NCBI GenBank assembly: GCA_041946865.1
Contig: JBHGBF010000061.1
Location: 1-23,743 of the forward strand
Length of the DNA stretch: 23,743 nucleotides
Direction of reading: 5' to 3'
Source: RPQK01 sp041946865
GTDB taxonomy: Bacteria; Acidobacteriota; UBA6911; RPQK01
Each line of letters opens with the position of its first letter. Position 1 is the stretch's first letter. Positions 1 through 7,427 of this stretch are shown in pieces. The notes beneath the pieces were generated by a model. It worked only from the letters and a program-made list of their open reading frames with translations, made no database searches and was not told the DNA's origin. The translations under genes and the position numbers were made by a program.

Positions 1-60
1 CTAACACCTTCGGCGTAAAAAACGTTCACACATCTGTTTATTTTCGCCAAAGTCCAGAGC
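1..60. repeat. Terminal repeat, left copy (inverted relative to 23674-23733)
   Basis: Bases 1-60 match the reverse complement of 23674-23733 at 56 of 60 positions; the differences are at positions 6, 40, 50 and 58. The unit contains a short hairpin (ACGCC-TTC-GGCGT, perfect only in the right copy), an A run, and an inner TTTTCGCC motif. Identical placement at both contig ends points to a dispersed repeat at which assembly stopped. It is not a mobile-element terminus enclosing the window, because the interior is housekeeping DNA. Confidence 0.85.
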
Positions 61-78
61 CGGGGCTCCAAGCCCCGG
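60..78. other. Perfect 8-bp hairpin next to the terminal repeat
   Basis: CCGGGGCT at 60-67 pairs with AGCCCCGG at 71-78 across a 3-base loop. No T run follows on either strand, so it is not a standard intrinsic terminator. It may be part of the same dispersed repeat family as 1-60, but the right-hand copy does not include an equivalent hairpin. Confidence 0.55.
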
Positions 79-266
79 CCCTTGTGAACAGCGGGTCTGC
101 GCTGAAAATGACCGTTTCGTGACGGTTTACCGGCCATTCCAGCAATTCCAAAAGTTACGGCAAAGTGACTCAGAGCCAGCCAGGTTCGACCGCGGAACTG
201 GCACAAAAAGTGACACTTCAGGAGGCTGAACGTGACGATAATCAACGGTCAAGGGAACGGCCGAGG
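79..266. other. Non-coding stretch left of the hicAB remnant
   Basis: No supportable gene. The open frames on the plus strand here are antisense to the hicB remnant and lack family features. The only structure seen is one copy of a 19-base CTGRCACAAAAASTGACAC direct repeat at 198-216, recurring at 1590-1608. Confidence 0.5.
198..216 (+). repeat. Direct repeat copy 1 (CTGGCACAAAAAGTGACAC)
   Basis: Seventeen of 19 bases match the copy at 1590-1608 in the same orientation. The two copies flank the decayed hicAB and remnant region, leaving about 1.37 kb between them. Further TGACAC words surround the second copy. A MITE relic or a recombination footprint is possible; neither is shown. Confidence 0.5.
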
Positions 267-486
267 CTACCCGAGACGATATATGGCCGGGCGATACCGG
301 GATCGGGGAATTGGTTTGCCGGCAGCCTTGGCGGCTTCCAGCCAGGCCGTCTTTGCGATCTCCGCCTCGCGAAGCGCTTCCTCCGGTGTCTTTCCGCAGG
401 CGGAACAGATGGCCAGGTCAGAGATATCCGCGATGTAGCAGTCATCCTCTTCGCTGAAGGAGATGTTGATGTGGTAATCCTTTCAT
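267..486 (-). pseudogene. hicB: HicB-family antitoxin remnant, start codon out of frame
   Basis: On the minus strand, codons from 482 down to the TAG at 267-269 encode a HicB-type antitoxin. It has an N-terminal strand YHINISFSEEDDCYIADI, then a TPEEALREAEIAKTAWLEAAK helix region, and ends in the conserved RYRPAIY. The only ATG (486-484) sits over the hicA stop and is preceded by a good GAGGA ribosome site, but it is one base out of frame. Reading ATGAAAGG as ATGAAGG (one A less) restores about 72 codons starting MKDYHIN. No alternative start codon lies in the coding frame between the in-frame TGA at 483-485 and the HicB body. The family member is the short type without an added DNA-binding domain. 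Either genuine decay or a homopolymer sequencing error explains the indel; decay is supported by the matching lesion in hicA. Confidence 0.75.
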
Positions 487-733
487 TCCGATTCCTCTAA
501 TTCCAGATTATACCGTTCCACTAACGTGAGTAGCCGCACCTGATAAGCCTGGCCTTTCCAGCGACTTCCTGTAGATTGAACAGTTCCGGAATATCTCCGT
601 GAGTCAGAATGTGGTGGCTGCCGCTTATTCGGGCAAGTCGGAATCCAAAGGCCTGTGCTAGAACGATGGCCTCAGTAAAACGCAAGTTTCCAGGAGACGA
701 AAGGGCTTTCTCCAGAAGCTTCCGCTTCTTCAT
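483..733 (-). pseudogene. hicA: HicA-family mRNA interferase toxin, frameshifted near its C-terminus
   Basis: Reading from the ATG at 733, the first 60 residues are HicA-like: KRKLLEKAL near the start, FGFRLARISGSHHI with the family's conserved histidine, then PELFNLQEVAGKA. After GKA (about position 550) the frame runs into a TAG at 521-523. One frame over, the sequence continues as the expected HicA tail, AYQVRLLTLVERYNL, and stops at the TGA 483-485. Restoring one G (AGGGCT instead of AGGCT, near 549) rejoins the two. HicA normally cleaves mRNA and is neutralised by HicB; the partner follows directly on the same strand with an overlapping ATG. The truncated product loses the last helix, so toxicity is probably lost. 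No clear ribosome site was seen before the ATG. Confidence 0.8.
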
Positions 734-983
734 GGCTGGACGTAATGACCGCTGTCAGCAAACGATTTTTCCAGACGCTTCTTTACGCCCTGAAACCGAT
801 GGTTAGTCTACGCGAACTCTTACTATCCGAAAACAAACCTGAAAAGCCAGTGTGAAGCTGAGTCCACCAAATCCGAAGGCCTCAAGCAATTAGATACGAA
901 CCGCTTGATGATCGAAAAGTCCAACGTGAGGGAAGTGCCAAGCTCGAGTTTTTAAATCACTACCCCAGCAGTACAGGAGTTGA

Positions 984-1139
984 GTAGGTTTGGCGATCGG
1001 TGCGGGAGGAGGTTTGCTGATTGGAACGGCCGCATACAAAAGCGATGAACGCGGATGGGGGAACGCCACCATTTCTTTAGCGGGATCATCGGAGCAACTT
1101 CGACCACGGCTCGACGACACTCGGCGATTCAAAACGTGA
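984..1139 (+). pseudogene. Short glycine-rich membrane-like coding remnant
   Basis: A stop-free frame between a TGA just before 984 and the TGA at 1137-1139 encodes VGLAIGAGGGLLIGTAAY followed by KSDERGWGNATISLAG. Its alternating G/A hydrophobic pattern is like the glycine-zipper segments of small membrane-associated proteins. There is no start codon with a ribosome site, and the frame upstream is closed. It is best read as a fragment of a lost gene; similarity to any named family is not claimed. Confidence 0.3.
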
Positions 1140-1589
1140 TTCGAACGGGGCCGCAGAGTCTGAGCTGGCCGAGCGAGGTCAGCGGGAGGATAACGTCGAC
1201 GAAGTCAGCTATTTGGGCCCGGGCGTAGTCGGTAGAGCCCGAACGCCTGGCTTCCCGCAGGCAGGCGAACCGAGCGGCCGCGGAAGGCGGCCGGGCAACC
1301 ACCGCGGAAGCAGGGCGTGCTCGGCTGCTCCTTACTGCAATTGTGCCGGGGAGGATCGTCCAGTTGACGACCGGCGATTTTGGAGAGAAGCCGATTTCTG
1401 ACCCCAGGACTCTTGGGCACGGAATCCAGCGTTCGCGTTACCTTTTCGCCCCTTGTTGTTTTCTGTCCCTCGGGCCTCCAGAAAAAAGGGTCGTAGATTT
1501 TTCAACTAAGCACGACCTACGGCCACCCCATTCCGTCTTCGCGGGCCGGATTGAAGTGCGCATTGATCCCAAAGCTCCGGACACTGAAA

Positions 1590-1608
1590 CTGACACAAAA
1601 ACTGACAC
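1590..1608 (+). repeat. Direct repeat copy 2 (CTGACACAAAAACTGACAC)
   Basis: This copy matches 198-216 at 17 of 19 bases in the same orientation. It is followed by further GTGACAC/TGACAC words up to 1621, giving a small cluster of near-repeats just before the tRNA side of the region. Confidence 0.5.
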
Positions 1609-1748
1609 AGTGAAGTGACACGGGGACTCGGGGGAGTATTAACTTATTGAAACTTAGAAGCTGACGGCGGAATTAGAAGCCAATGACCCCCTGAGACTTT
1701 CAAGGTGGGTAATCAGGGACCGAAACGACGCTAAGTTGTTGGTGGGAT

Positions 1749-1824
1749 TGGTGGAGCTGATGGGATTCGAACCCACGACCCCCTGAATGCCATTCAGGTA
1801 CTCTTCCAACTGAGCTACAGCCCC
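1749..1824 (-). tRNA. tRNA-Ala (anticodon GGC)
   Basis: Read on the minus strand from 1824, the gene folds as a full cloverleaf. The acceptor stem GGGGCTG pairs with CAGCTCC and has the G3:U70 pair that marks alanine tRNAs. The D arm is AGCTCAGTTGGAAGAGT. The anticodon stem CCTGA/TCAGG holds the loop ATGGCAT, so the anticodon is GGC. The T arm contains GGTTCGAATC. The discriminator is A, and the 3' CCA is encoded (1751-1749). It lies downstream of ppiD on the same strand and separates the conserved block from the decayed left region. Confidence 0.97.
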
Positions 1825-1885
1825 ACGCGCAGCGGGCGGGGTTTTGGCGCCTCGAAAGGCGTCACTTAACCGCCGCCGGGATCAG

Positions 1886-1911
1886 GACCGGCCTGATGGA
1901 GCCGGCCGGTC
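1886..1911 (-). terminator. GC-rich hairpin after ppiD (possible terminator without T run)
   Basis: GACCGGCC and GGCCGGTC form a perfect 8-bp stem with a 10-base loop, starting about 15 bases after the ppiD stop on the minus strand. No T tract follows, so termination would need Rho or the structure may just protect the mRNA 3' end. A second, weaker hairpin with a TTCG loop lies at 1846-1863, still before the tRNA. Confidence 0.4.
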
Positions 1912-1926
1912 TTCTTATTCTACTCA

Positions 1927-3834
1927 CTAGCTGGTAACCTCGTCTAGCAATTGTTGGTTGATGACGATCTGGTTGTTTTTCCGCAATTCCTCAACCAGGT
2001 TGCGGACGTAGCTCTCGAAAAACTGTCCCCGCTTCTGCTCGGTCAGTTCCTTCTCCAGCTGGGCCTTCTCCTGTTCGAACCTGGCCGGATCCACATCACT
2101 GCGGTCGATCAACTGGACAACCACATACTTCCCGGCCACTTCGATAGGCCCGGTGGTCTCGCCTTCGGCCAGCTTCCCGAACACTCGGGAGTGCAGCTCC
2201 GGCGAAAAGCGCAGAGTCTCGTCGATGTTGCTGCCCTTCTTGAAGTAATTGGTGGTCGTGACTTTCAGATCCGCTTTCTTGGCAGCCGCTTCGAAATCTC
2301 CGCCCTTTGCCGCGTCAAAGAAGTCGGTAGCCTTCTGCCTCGCCAACTCGGTGCCGCGCAGCGTCTTGTAGTCGTTCTCGACCCGGTGCCGAACTTCCTC
2401 AAAAGGCGGAATCGTCGGCGGGCGGATGTCGGCGACCAGGGCGACATAATAACCGCCCGACCCCTGATACGGCTGCAGCAGGTCGCCCTTCTTCAGACCA
2501 AAGACCTTCTGGTTGAAATCGTTTCGCACGATCATCCCGCGTACCGCGTCTCCCAGACCGAAAAAGTCGGAGGTCACAAGCGTCAGCCGGTGCTCCTTGG
2601 CGACCTCCGCCATCGATTTCCGGTTCCGAAGCTCATTCAAAATCTTGTAAGCCTGATCGCGAGCCTTGCGGTTTGCCTCCGCCTGGCGCAGCTCAAACTC
2701 GACCATTGGACGCTGGCTTTCCGGTTGTGCCGTAGTCTTTTCCAGGACGCGAATAATGTGGAAACCGAACGGCGACTTGACCAGATCGCTCGTCTGACCC
2801 GGCTGGAGGGCGAACGCCGCCTGTTCGAACTCAGGGACCATCTGGCCGTGGCCGAAAAAGCCTAAGTCACCGCCTCTTTCCGCCGACTGCGGGTCCTCTG
2901 ACACTTCCTTTGCCAGCTTGGCGAAATCCTCGCCGGCCTTGACCCGGGCCAGAACAGCCTCCGCCTTCTTGCGCGCTTCGGCTTCGTCCTGTCCCTGCGC
3001 CGTCTTGATCAGAATATGGCTCGCCCTGACTTGTTCCTCAGGATTGATGGCGTTCATCCGGGCCTCGACCGCTTCCGGTGACACCTTTACGGACATCGGG
3101 TCGGCCGGGACGAACATATAGTTCACCCGCCGCTCTTCGCCCTTCCGATAATTTTCTTTGTGGCTGGCATAGTATTTCTGCAGCTCCTGCTCATCGACCG
3201 CGGCAGGCTTGGAGGCTTCCTTGTCGACGGCCACATACCTGACTTTCGCTTCGATGTTCCGGTCCTCGAACTCCTTGCGAAGCTCCTCTGGAGTGACCAT
3301 GATCCCATCGGTCAGGATGTGCATCAGCTTCTGACGGATGATCTCGCGGCGCATGCTTTCCTCGAACTCCCCGATAGTCATGTTGTTCTGTTCGAGGATC
3401 TGCTGGTACAGACTGGTGCCGATGAAAGCCCCCTTGTTCTGAAAGGCGGGCATTCTCACGATCTCCTGCCGCACTTCCTCAGCCGTCGCGTCGATCCCGA
3501 GCTCGCGGGCCTGCATGGTCACGGCGTACTCGCTGATCAACTGGTTGAGCGCGCGCTGGCCGAGCCCCAACTGCTTGATGATCGCGGGATCCTGCTGGTC
3601 TAGTTTGTAGACCTGACGGTACATCTCGTACAGCCGGCGATACTGCTGCCGGAATTCGATGGCGCTGATCGGACGGTCGCCCACCTGGGCGATTTCCGCC
3701 CTGGTCAGGCCTCCGGAGGAGACATCGCCTGGGGTTCGGACGAAGAGCAGAACCATACCTGCGCCCAGCGCCAGAATCACCACCCAGAGGATCCACTTAA
3801 GGCCCTTCTGTTTTCGTCTAAGGAAAGCGAGCAT
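1927..3834 (-). CDS. ppiD: PpiD/SurA-like peptidylprolyl isomerase, membrane-anchored periplasmic chaperone
   Basis: A 635-residue protein close to the usual PpiD length. Basic residues (RRKQKGLK) precede one transmembrane segment at about 13-32, giving an anchor with the rest in the periplasm. Residues about 45-200 are a SurA-type chaperone N-domain. Residues about 266-366 are a parvulin domain, with VRASHILIK, GGDLGFFGHGQMVPEFEQAAF and SPFGFHIIRV. A long C-terminal chaperone part follows with another parvulin-like stretch. The family helps newly exported outer-membrane and periplasmic proteins fold. The start is fixed by GGAGG at 3844-3848, nine bases before the ATG. A TGnTATAAT promoter lies about 40 bases upstream. 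The gene is transcribed away from the GGDEF gene, towards tRNA-Ala. Confidence 0.92.
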   Translation of the reverse strand: MLAFLRRKQKGLKWILWVVILALGAGMVLLFVRTPGDVSSGGLTRAEIAQVGDRPISAIEFRQQYRRLYEMYRQVYKLDQQDPAIIKQLGLGQRALNQLISEYAVTMQARELGIDATAEEVRQEIVRMPAFQNKGAFIGTSLYQQILEQNNMTIGEFEESMRREIIRQKLMHILTDGIMVTPEELRKEFEDRNIEAKVRYVAVDKEASKPAAVDEQELQKYYASHKENYRKGEERRVNYMFVPADPMSVKVSPEAVEARMNAINPEEQVRASHILIKTAQGQDEAEARKKAEAVLARVKAGEDFAKLAKEVSEDPQSAERGGDLGFFGHGQMVPEFEQAAFALQPGQTSDLVKSPFGFHIIRVLEKTTAQPESQRPMVEFELRQAEANRKARDQAYKILNELRNRKSMAEVAKEHRLTLVTSDFFGLGDAVRGMIVRNDFNQKVFGLKKGDLLQPYQGSGGYYVALVADIRPPTIPPFEEVRHRVENDYKTLRGTELARQKATDFFDAAKGGDFEAAAKKADLKVTTTNYFKKGSNIDETLRFSPELHSRVFGKLAEGETTGPIEVAGKYVVVQLIDRSDVDPARFEQEKAQLEKELTEQKRGQFFESYVRNLVEELRKNNQIVINQQLLDEVTS

Positions 3835-3873
3835 CTATTACTTCCTCCAAGCTTCGCGTAGCTAAAGAAGCGC

Positions 3874-3882
3874 ATTATAGCA
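3874..3882 (-). promoter_or_regulatory. Extended -10 promoter for ppiD
   Basis: The minus strand reads TGCTATAAT, a perfect TATAAT with the TGn extension, which lets sigma-70 work with a poor -35. No convincing -35 box is present at the right spacing. The likely transcript start is about 30 bases before the ppiD ATG. Confidence 0.5.
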
Positions 3883-3973
3883 CAGCCAGGCACAACGGAA
3901 GGGCGGAGGGGCGAAGGGATGAAGGGGCGCAGTTTTTTGGTAACACGATCACTAAACTTGGACGAGAAGCGGG

Positions 3974-3979
3974 TATAAT
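3974..3979 (+). promoter_or_regulatory. -10 box (TATAAT) for the GGDEF-mre operon
   Basis: A perfect TATAAT lies 67 bases before the diguanylate cyclase ATG and is divergent from the ppiD promoter. No good -35 element is seen at 16-18 bases upstream; a TTGGAC at 3958 is too close. It may be activator-dependent, or it may be coincidental. Confidence 0.35.
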
Positions 3980-4046
3980 GTGCCCGACCTTCAGGTCCAG
4001 GTGTCTTTGAGGATCTGAAACTGTTGTATACACGTGGGTTGTTGCC

Positions 4047-5000
4047 ATGAGGCCGGAACCGACTTCGGAGTTGCTGGATGCCATTATCCGGCAGGACAAG
4101 CTGAAACTCTGCGAAGTCCACGGACGGGTGTTCAAGCATCCGGATGTGGATCTCTGGATCTTTCACCGCTGGGACAAGACGGCCCGCGAATTCAAGCTTA
4201 TTTTCCCGGCACTTAAGACGCTCATTCCGTTTCCTTCCGACCTGGTAGGAATGCTTGAAAACAAGAAGTGCCTTGTGGATAATAACGTCTCCCGCTCGTA
4301 CGGAGAATGGGCCGAAACGAAGGATTACCCGACCACCTTGATACTGCCTTTGCGCCACAACTCTCAGCTGGTGGGACTCGTCCAGGGATTTTCATCCCGT
4401 AGCCTGGATACCTGCCGACGCATTCCCAGGCTTCTCGGCCCTCGGCTGCGGGTCTTGGCCCAGAGTTGGGATCTGATCAATCTTCTGGAAGAGAAGGAAA
4501 GGATCGCCTTCACGGACAGCCTGACCGGTCTCTTCAACAGCAAGTTTCTCCTTCACTTTCTCAAGGCGGAGCTCGCTCGCTGCGCGCGTTACAAGAAATC
4601 GGTCGCAGTGGTTTTCCTGGACATCGACTATTTCAAAAGAGTAAACGACGCTTACGGACATCTGGTTGGCAGTGCGGTGCTGGCGGAAGTCGGCAAGGTT
4701 ATCCGCAGCAACGTCCGGGAAGCGGACACGGCGTCTCGTTATGGGGGGGACGAATACGTCGTGGTTCTCACCGAGATTGGAACTGCGGATGCCCTGACAA
4801 TTGCCGAGCGGCTAAGGCGGACCATTGGCGCGCACCGTTTCGGCCATCGGAAGGGGCTATCCATTGAGCTGACTATCAGCGCGGGGGTGGCCGCCTTCCC
4901 GGAGCACGGGCGGACGGCTGACGAACTGATACATCGTGCTGACACCGCGATGTACGAAGCCAAGCGCGATAACCGGAACTGTGTCAAAGTTGCGGTGTAA
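4047..5000 (+). CDS. Diguanylate cyclase with GAF-like sensor domain
   Basis: A 317-residue cytoplasmic protein. Residues 1-140 look like a GAF-type sensor (inferred from length and alternating strand pattern; no ligand predicted). The GGDEF domain spans about 150-315. It has DSLTGLFN (157-164), LDIDYFKRVND (191-201) with the metal-binding aspartate, and the active-site motif GGDEY at 233-237, where tyrosine replaces the usual phenylalanine. The inhibitory I-site RxxD is present as R224-E-A-D227, correctly spaced six residues before the motif, so product feedback is expected. The enzyme should make cyclic di-GMP from two GTP. No transmembrane segment is seen. The stop lies 11 bases before mreB, so co-transcription with the cell-shape genes is likely. 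The ATG has no strong ribosome site, and an in-frame stop at 4008-4010 limits any upstream extension. Confidence 0.92.
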   Translation: MRPEPTSELLDAIIRQDKLKLCEVHGRVFKHPDVDLWIFHRWDKTAREFKLIFPALKTLIPFPSDLVGMLENKKCLVDNNVSRSYGEWAETKDYPTTLILPLRHNSQLVGLVQGFSSRSLDTCRRIPRLLGPRLRVLAQSWDLINLLEEKERIAFTDSLTGLFNSKFLLHFLKAELARCARYKKSVAVVFLDIDYFKRVNDAYGHLVGSAVLAEVGKVIRSNVREADTASRYGGDEYVVVLTEIGTADALTIAERLRRTIGAHRFGHRKGLSIELTISAGVAAFPEHGRTADELIHRADTAMYEAKRDNRNCVKVAV

Positions 5001-5011
5001 GTAAGGGAGTT

Positions 5012-6037
5012 ATGAAGCTGCGCTCTGTTTTTGGTGTCTTTTCAAATGACCTCGCCATCGATCTTGGGACGGCAAACACGCTGGTATACGCCAGGAACCG
5101 AGGCATCGTCGTCAATGAACCATCCATCGTCGCGATCAACAAGCTCACCAACAAGGTCGAGGCTGTCGGGCACGAAGCGAAAGAGATGCTGGGTCGCACT
5201 CCGGCCAATATCGTCGCCATAAAGCCGATGAAAGACGGAGTCATAGCGGACTTCGACGTGACCGAGGAGATGCTCAAGTATTTCATTAAGAAGGCGCTTA
5301 ACCGCAATCACCTGCTCAGCCCGCGGATCGTAATCAGCATCCCCTCCGAGGTGACCCAAGTGGAAAAACGGGCGGTTCGGGAGTCGGCCCTCCGGGCGAA
5401 AGCCAGCGAGGTCTACCTGGTGGAGCAGGCCATGGTCGCCGCCATCGGCGCCGGGCTCCCGATCACCGAGCCGAGCGGCAACATGATCGTCGACATCGGC
5501 GGAGGCACGACCGACATCGCCGTGATCAGCCTCTCCGGAATCGTCTACAGCCGGTCGGTGCGAGTCGCTGGAAACGAAATGGATGAAGCCATCATCCAAT
5601 ACATCAAGCGCAAGCACAACCTGCTGATTGGGGAGCGAACCGCAGAGCAGATCAAAATCAAGATCGGGTCGGCCGCTCCGCTGGAAGAGCGCTTGACCAT
5701 GGAAGTCAAAGGCCGCAACCTGATAGAAGGCATTCCGAAAACCGTAACCATTACGGACGAAGAAGTCCGGGAAGCCCTCTCGGACGCTATTTCCACTATC
5801 GTCAATGCCGTCAGGGTCGCTCTGGAAAGAACGCCGCCGGAGCTGTCCGCCGATATAGCCGAAAAGGGTATTGTGCTGACGGGCGGAGGGGCGCTTCTCC
5901 AAAACCTGGACATCCGAATCAAGGAAGAAACGAACCTGCCGGTCTTCCTGGCTCAGGATCCGCTCACTTCAGTGGTGCTGGGAACCGGCAAGATGCTCGC
6001 TGACATGCGCTTGTTGGAGAGAGTCTGCATCCAATGA
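5012..6037 (+). CDS. mreB: Rod shape-determining protein MreB
   Basis: A 341-residue actin-like ATPase, the normal MreB length. Phosphate-1 loop is DLGTANTLVY (residues about 17-26), phosphate-2 is DIGGGTTDIAV, and the adenosine motif is GIVLTGGGALLQN near the C-terminus. MreB filaments under the inner membrane orient the lateral-wall synthesis complex (MreC, MreD, PBP2, RodA). A GGGAG ribosome site precedes the ATG. Its stop overlaps the mreC start as ATGA, which indicates translational coupling. Confidence 0.98.
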   Translation: MKLRSVFGVFSNDLAIDLGTANTLVYARNRGIVVNEPSIVAINKLTNKVEAVGHEAKEMLGRTPANIVAIKPMKDGVIADFDVTEEMLKYFIKKALNRNHLLSPRIVISIPSEVTQVEKRAVRESALRAKASEVYLVEQAMVAAIGAGLPITEPSGNMIVDIGGGTTDIAVISLSGIVYSRSVRVAGNEMDEAIIQYIKRKHNLLIGERTAEQIKIKIGSAAPLEERLTMEVKGRNLIEGIPKTVTITDEEVREALSDAISTIVNAVRVALERTPPELSADIAEKGIVLTGGGALLQNLDIRIKEETNLPVFLAQDPLTSVVLGTGKMLADMRLLERVCIQ

Positions 6038-6840
6038 CGGGCTTCATGCGGAGACCAATCATATCGCTGGTGTTGCTGGTTGCTCTGAACATCGCTCTGC
6101 TCTCCGTGCAGATTCGAAACGAAAGCGGCCGGACTCTCATGCGTTCGTGGAGCCTGTCGGTCTTTAGTCCGATCGCGTGGGGTGTCCATTCGCTGACCGG
6201 AGGCTTTGCCAGGGCCCTGAGCCGGTACGTGTTCCTGTATAGGGTGGCCGAGGAAAGGACCCGGCTGCTCGAGGAAAATAACCGGCTGCGTATCGAGCTG
6301 ACCAAGCTGCGCAATGCCCAGCAACTCCTGGCACGCGTGCCTGACTACGATCTGGTTCGCCGGCAATATGATTTCTCGACCCGTCCCGCAGCTGTCATCT
6401 GGAAGAGCCCGCCCTTTTATTCCCAACGACTTCTGATCAACGCAGGGACCCGTCACGGGGTCAAAATCGACTCCGCGGTCATTGTCCCGCGCGGGATTGT
6501 GGGACGTGTGATTGCCACCACTTCTTTTGCTTCGGAAGTTGAGCTAATAACCAACGGCGGAGCGGGAGCTGGGGCGCTGCTCGCCGATTCACGCCTTGAA
6601 GGCATCATCCGGGGCGACGGCAGCCAGATTCTCAGCTGGAATTACATACCCAGCTACGAGAAGGCTGAAGTGGGCCAGACGATCTACACCTCAGGGACAG
6701 ACCGGATCTATCCAAAAGGGATTCCGATCGGTCGAATCATCAGTTCGACTAAAGGGAAAAAAATCCATCGCGAAATTCGGGTGAAGCCGAATGTGGACTT
6801 TCTTCGGCTGGAAGAAGTTCTCATTGTCACGCGGAACTAG
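6034..6840 (+). CDS. mreC: Rod shape-determining protein MreC
   Basis: A 268-residue protein with a short basic N-terminus, one transmembrane helix at about 9-24, a coiled coil at about 68-95 (ERTRLLEENNRLRIELTKLRN), and the periplasmic beta-domain pair from about 110 on. The first beta-domain carries the typical INAGTRHGVKIDSAVIVPRGIVGRV. MreC links MreB to PBP2 and activates wall elongation. It overlaps mreB by four bases. Confidence 0.95.
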   Translation: MTGFMRRPIISLVLLVALNIALLSVQIRNESGRTLMRSWSLSVFSPIAWGVHSLTGGFARALSRYVFLYRVAEERTRLLEENNRLRIELTKLRNAQQLLARVPDYDLVRRQYDFSTRPAAVIWKSPPFYSQRLLINAGTRHGVKIDSAVIVPRGIVGRVIATTSFASEVELITNGGAGAGALLADSRLEGIIRGDGSQILSWNYIPSYEKAEVGQTIYTSGTDRIYPKGIPIGRIISSTKGKKIHREIRVKPNVDFLRLEEVLIVTRN

Positions 6841-6842
6841 AC

Positions 6843-7418
6843 TTGGCAAGCAGAGTTTGTACACTTAGTGATCCTGTGCTGATTGCGCAGGGTTTCCAGA
6901 GGATGCGGAAGCTCAACGCCGTGGTGCACAAATGGGAAGTCGCCATTCTTCTCCTGCTTGTATCGGGTGTCCAAGTCCTGTGCGCCCACTATTTTCGAGT
7001 GGCGTTGTACCTGGACCTGTCGCTCATCCTGGTCCTCTACGTGGGATGGTACGCGGGACCTGCGACCGGAGCTGTCACTGGCACTGCGTTTGGACTCGTG
7101 CAGGACGCGATTTACCGCACCTTCCTGGGCCTGAACGGCTTGAGCAAAACGGTCGCGGGTTTTGTCGCCAGCTTGCTCAGCCGGGTCTTCCGGCTGGAAG
7201 ACGTTTTCAGCCGTATCATCCTGATCATGCTGATTTCAGCGCTCGATAGCGCCCTGCTTTATCTGATGCTGGTTTTGCTTGAACAGAATATCAGTCAGCG
7301 GTACTGGTCAGACAGCCTGATCAAAGCGCTCGTGACGGGGATAGCGGGGGGAATAGGCTCGCGCTTTTACGATCACTTCAAGTTCCCCAAGAAGGACTTT
7401 CGTCGAGTCGGAGCCTGA
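6843..7418 (+). CDS. mreD: Rod shape-determining membrane protein MreD
   Basis: A small hydrophobic protein with about five transmembrane helices, lying between mreC and mrdA as in most bacteria. The helix at about 70-95 contains the small-residue pattern YAGPATGAVTGTAFGLVQD, typical of MreD. The start is uncertain. TTG at 6843 keeps tight operon spacing (191 residues) but has no good ribosome site. ATG at 6903 gives 171 residues, nearer the usual length, with only an adjacent AGAGG. MreD is an inner-membrane partner of MreC. Confidence 0.9.
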   Translation: MASRVCTLSDPVLIAQGFQRMRKLNAVVHKWEVAILLLLVSGVQVLCAHYFRVALYLDLSLILVLYVGWYAGPATGAVTGTAFGLVQDAIYRTFLGLNGLSKTVAGFVASLLSRVFRLEDVFSRIILIMLISALDSALLYLMLVLLEQNISQRYWSDSLIKALVTGIAGGIGSRFYDHFKFPKKDFRRVGA

Positions 7419-7427
7419 CTTAAGCTT

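Larger units (their letters stand above)
734..1748. other. About 1 kb without an intact gene (decayed DNA)
   Basis: All open frames here are short, overlap one another on both strands, and lack ribosome sites or family motifs. Items seen inside are a glycine-rich coding remnant (984-1139), the second direct-repeat copy (1590-1608) within a cluster of TGACAC words, and nothing recognisable between 1150 and 1560. Together with the broken hicAB this looks like an eroding accessory patch between the contig end and the tRNA gene. Confidence 0.6.

Noticed and set aside
1138..1146. GATTCGAAC, resembling a tRNA T-loop, considered as an attachment-site fragment of tRNA-Ala
   Set aside because: Only nine bases are shared with the tRNA, flanks do not match, and no cloverleaf or integrase gene is present.
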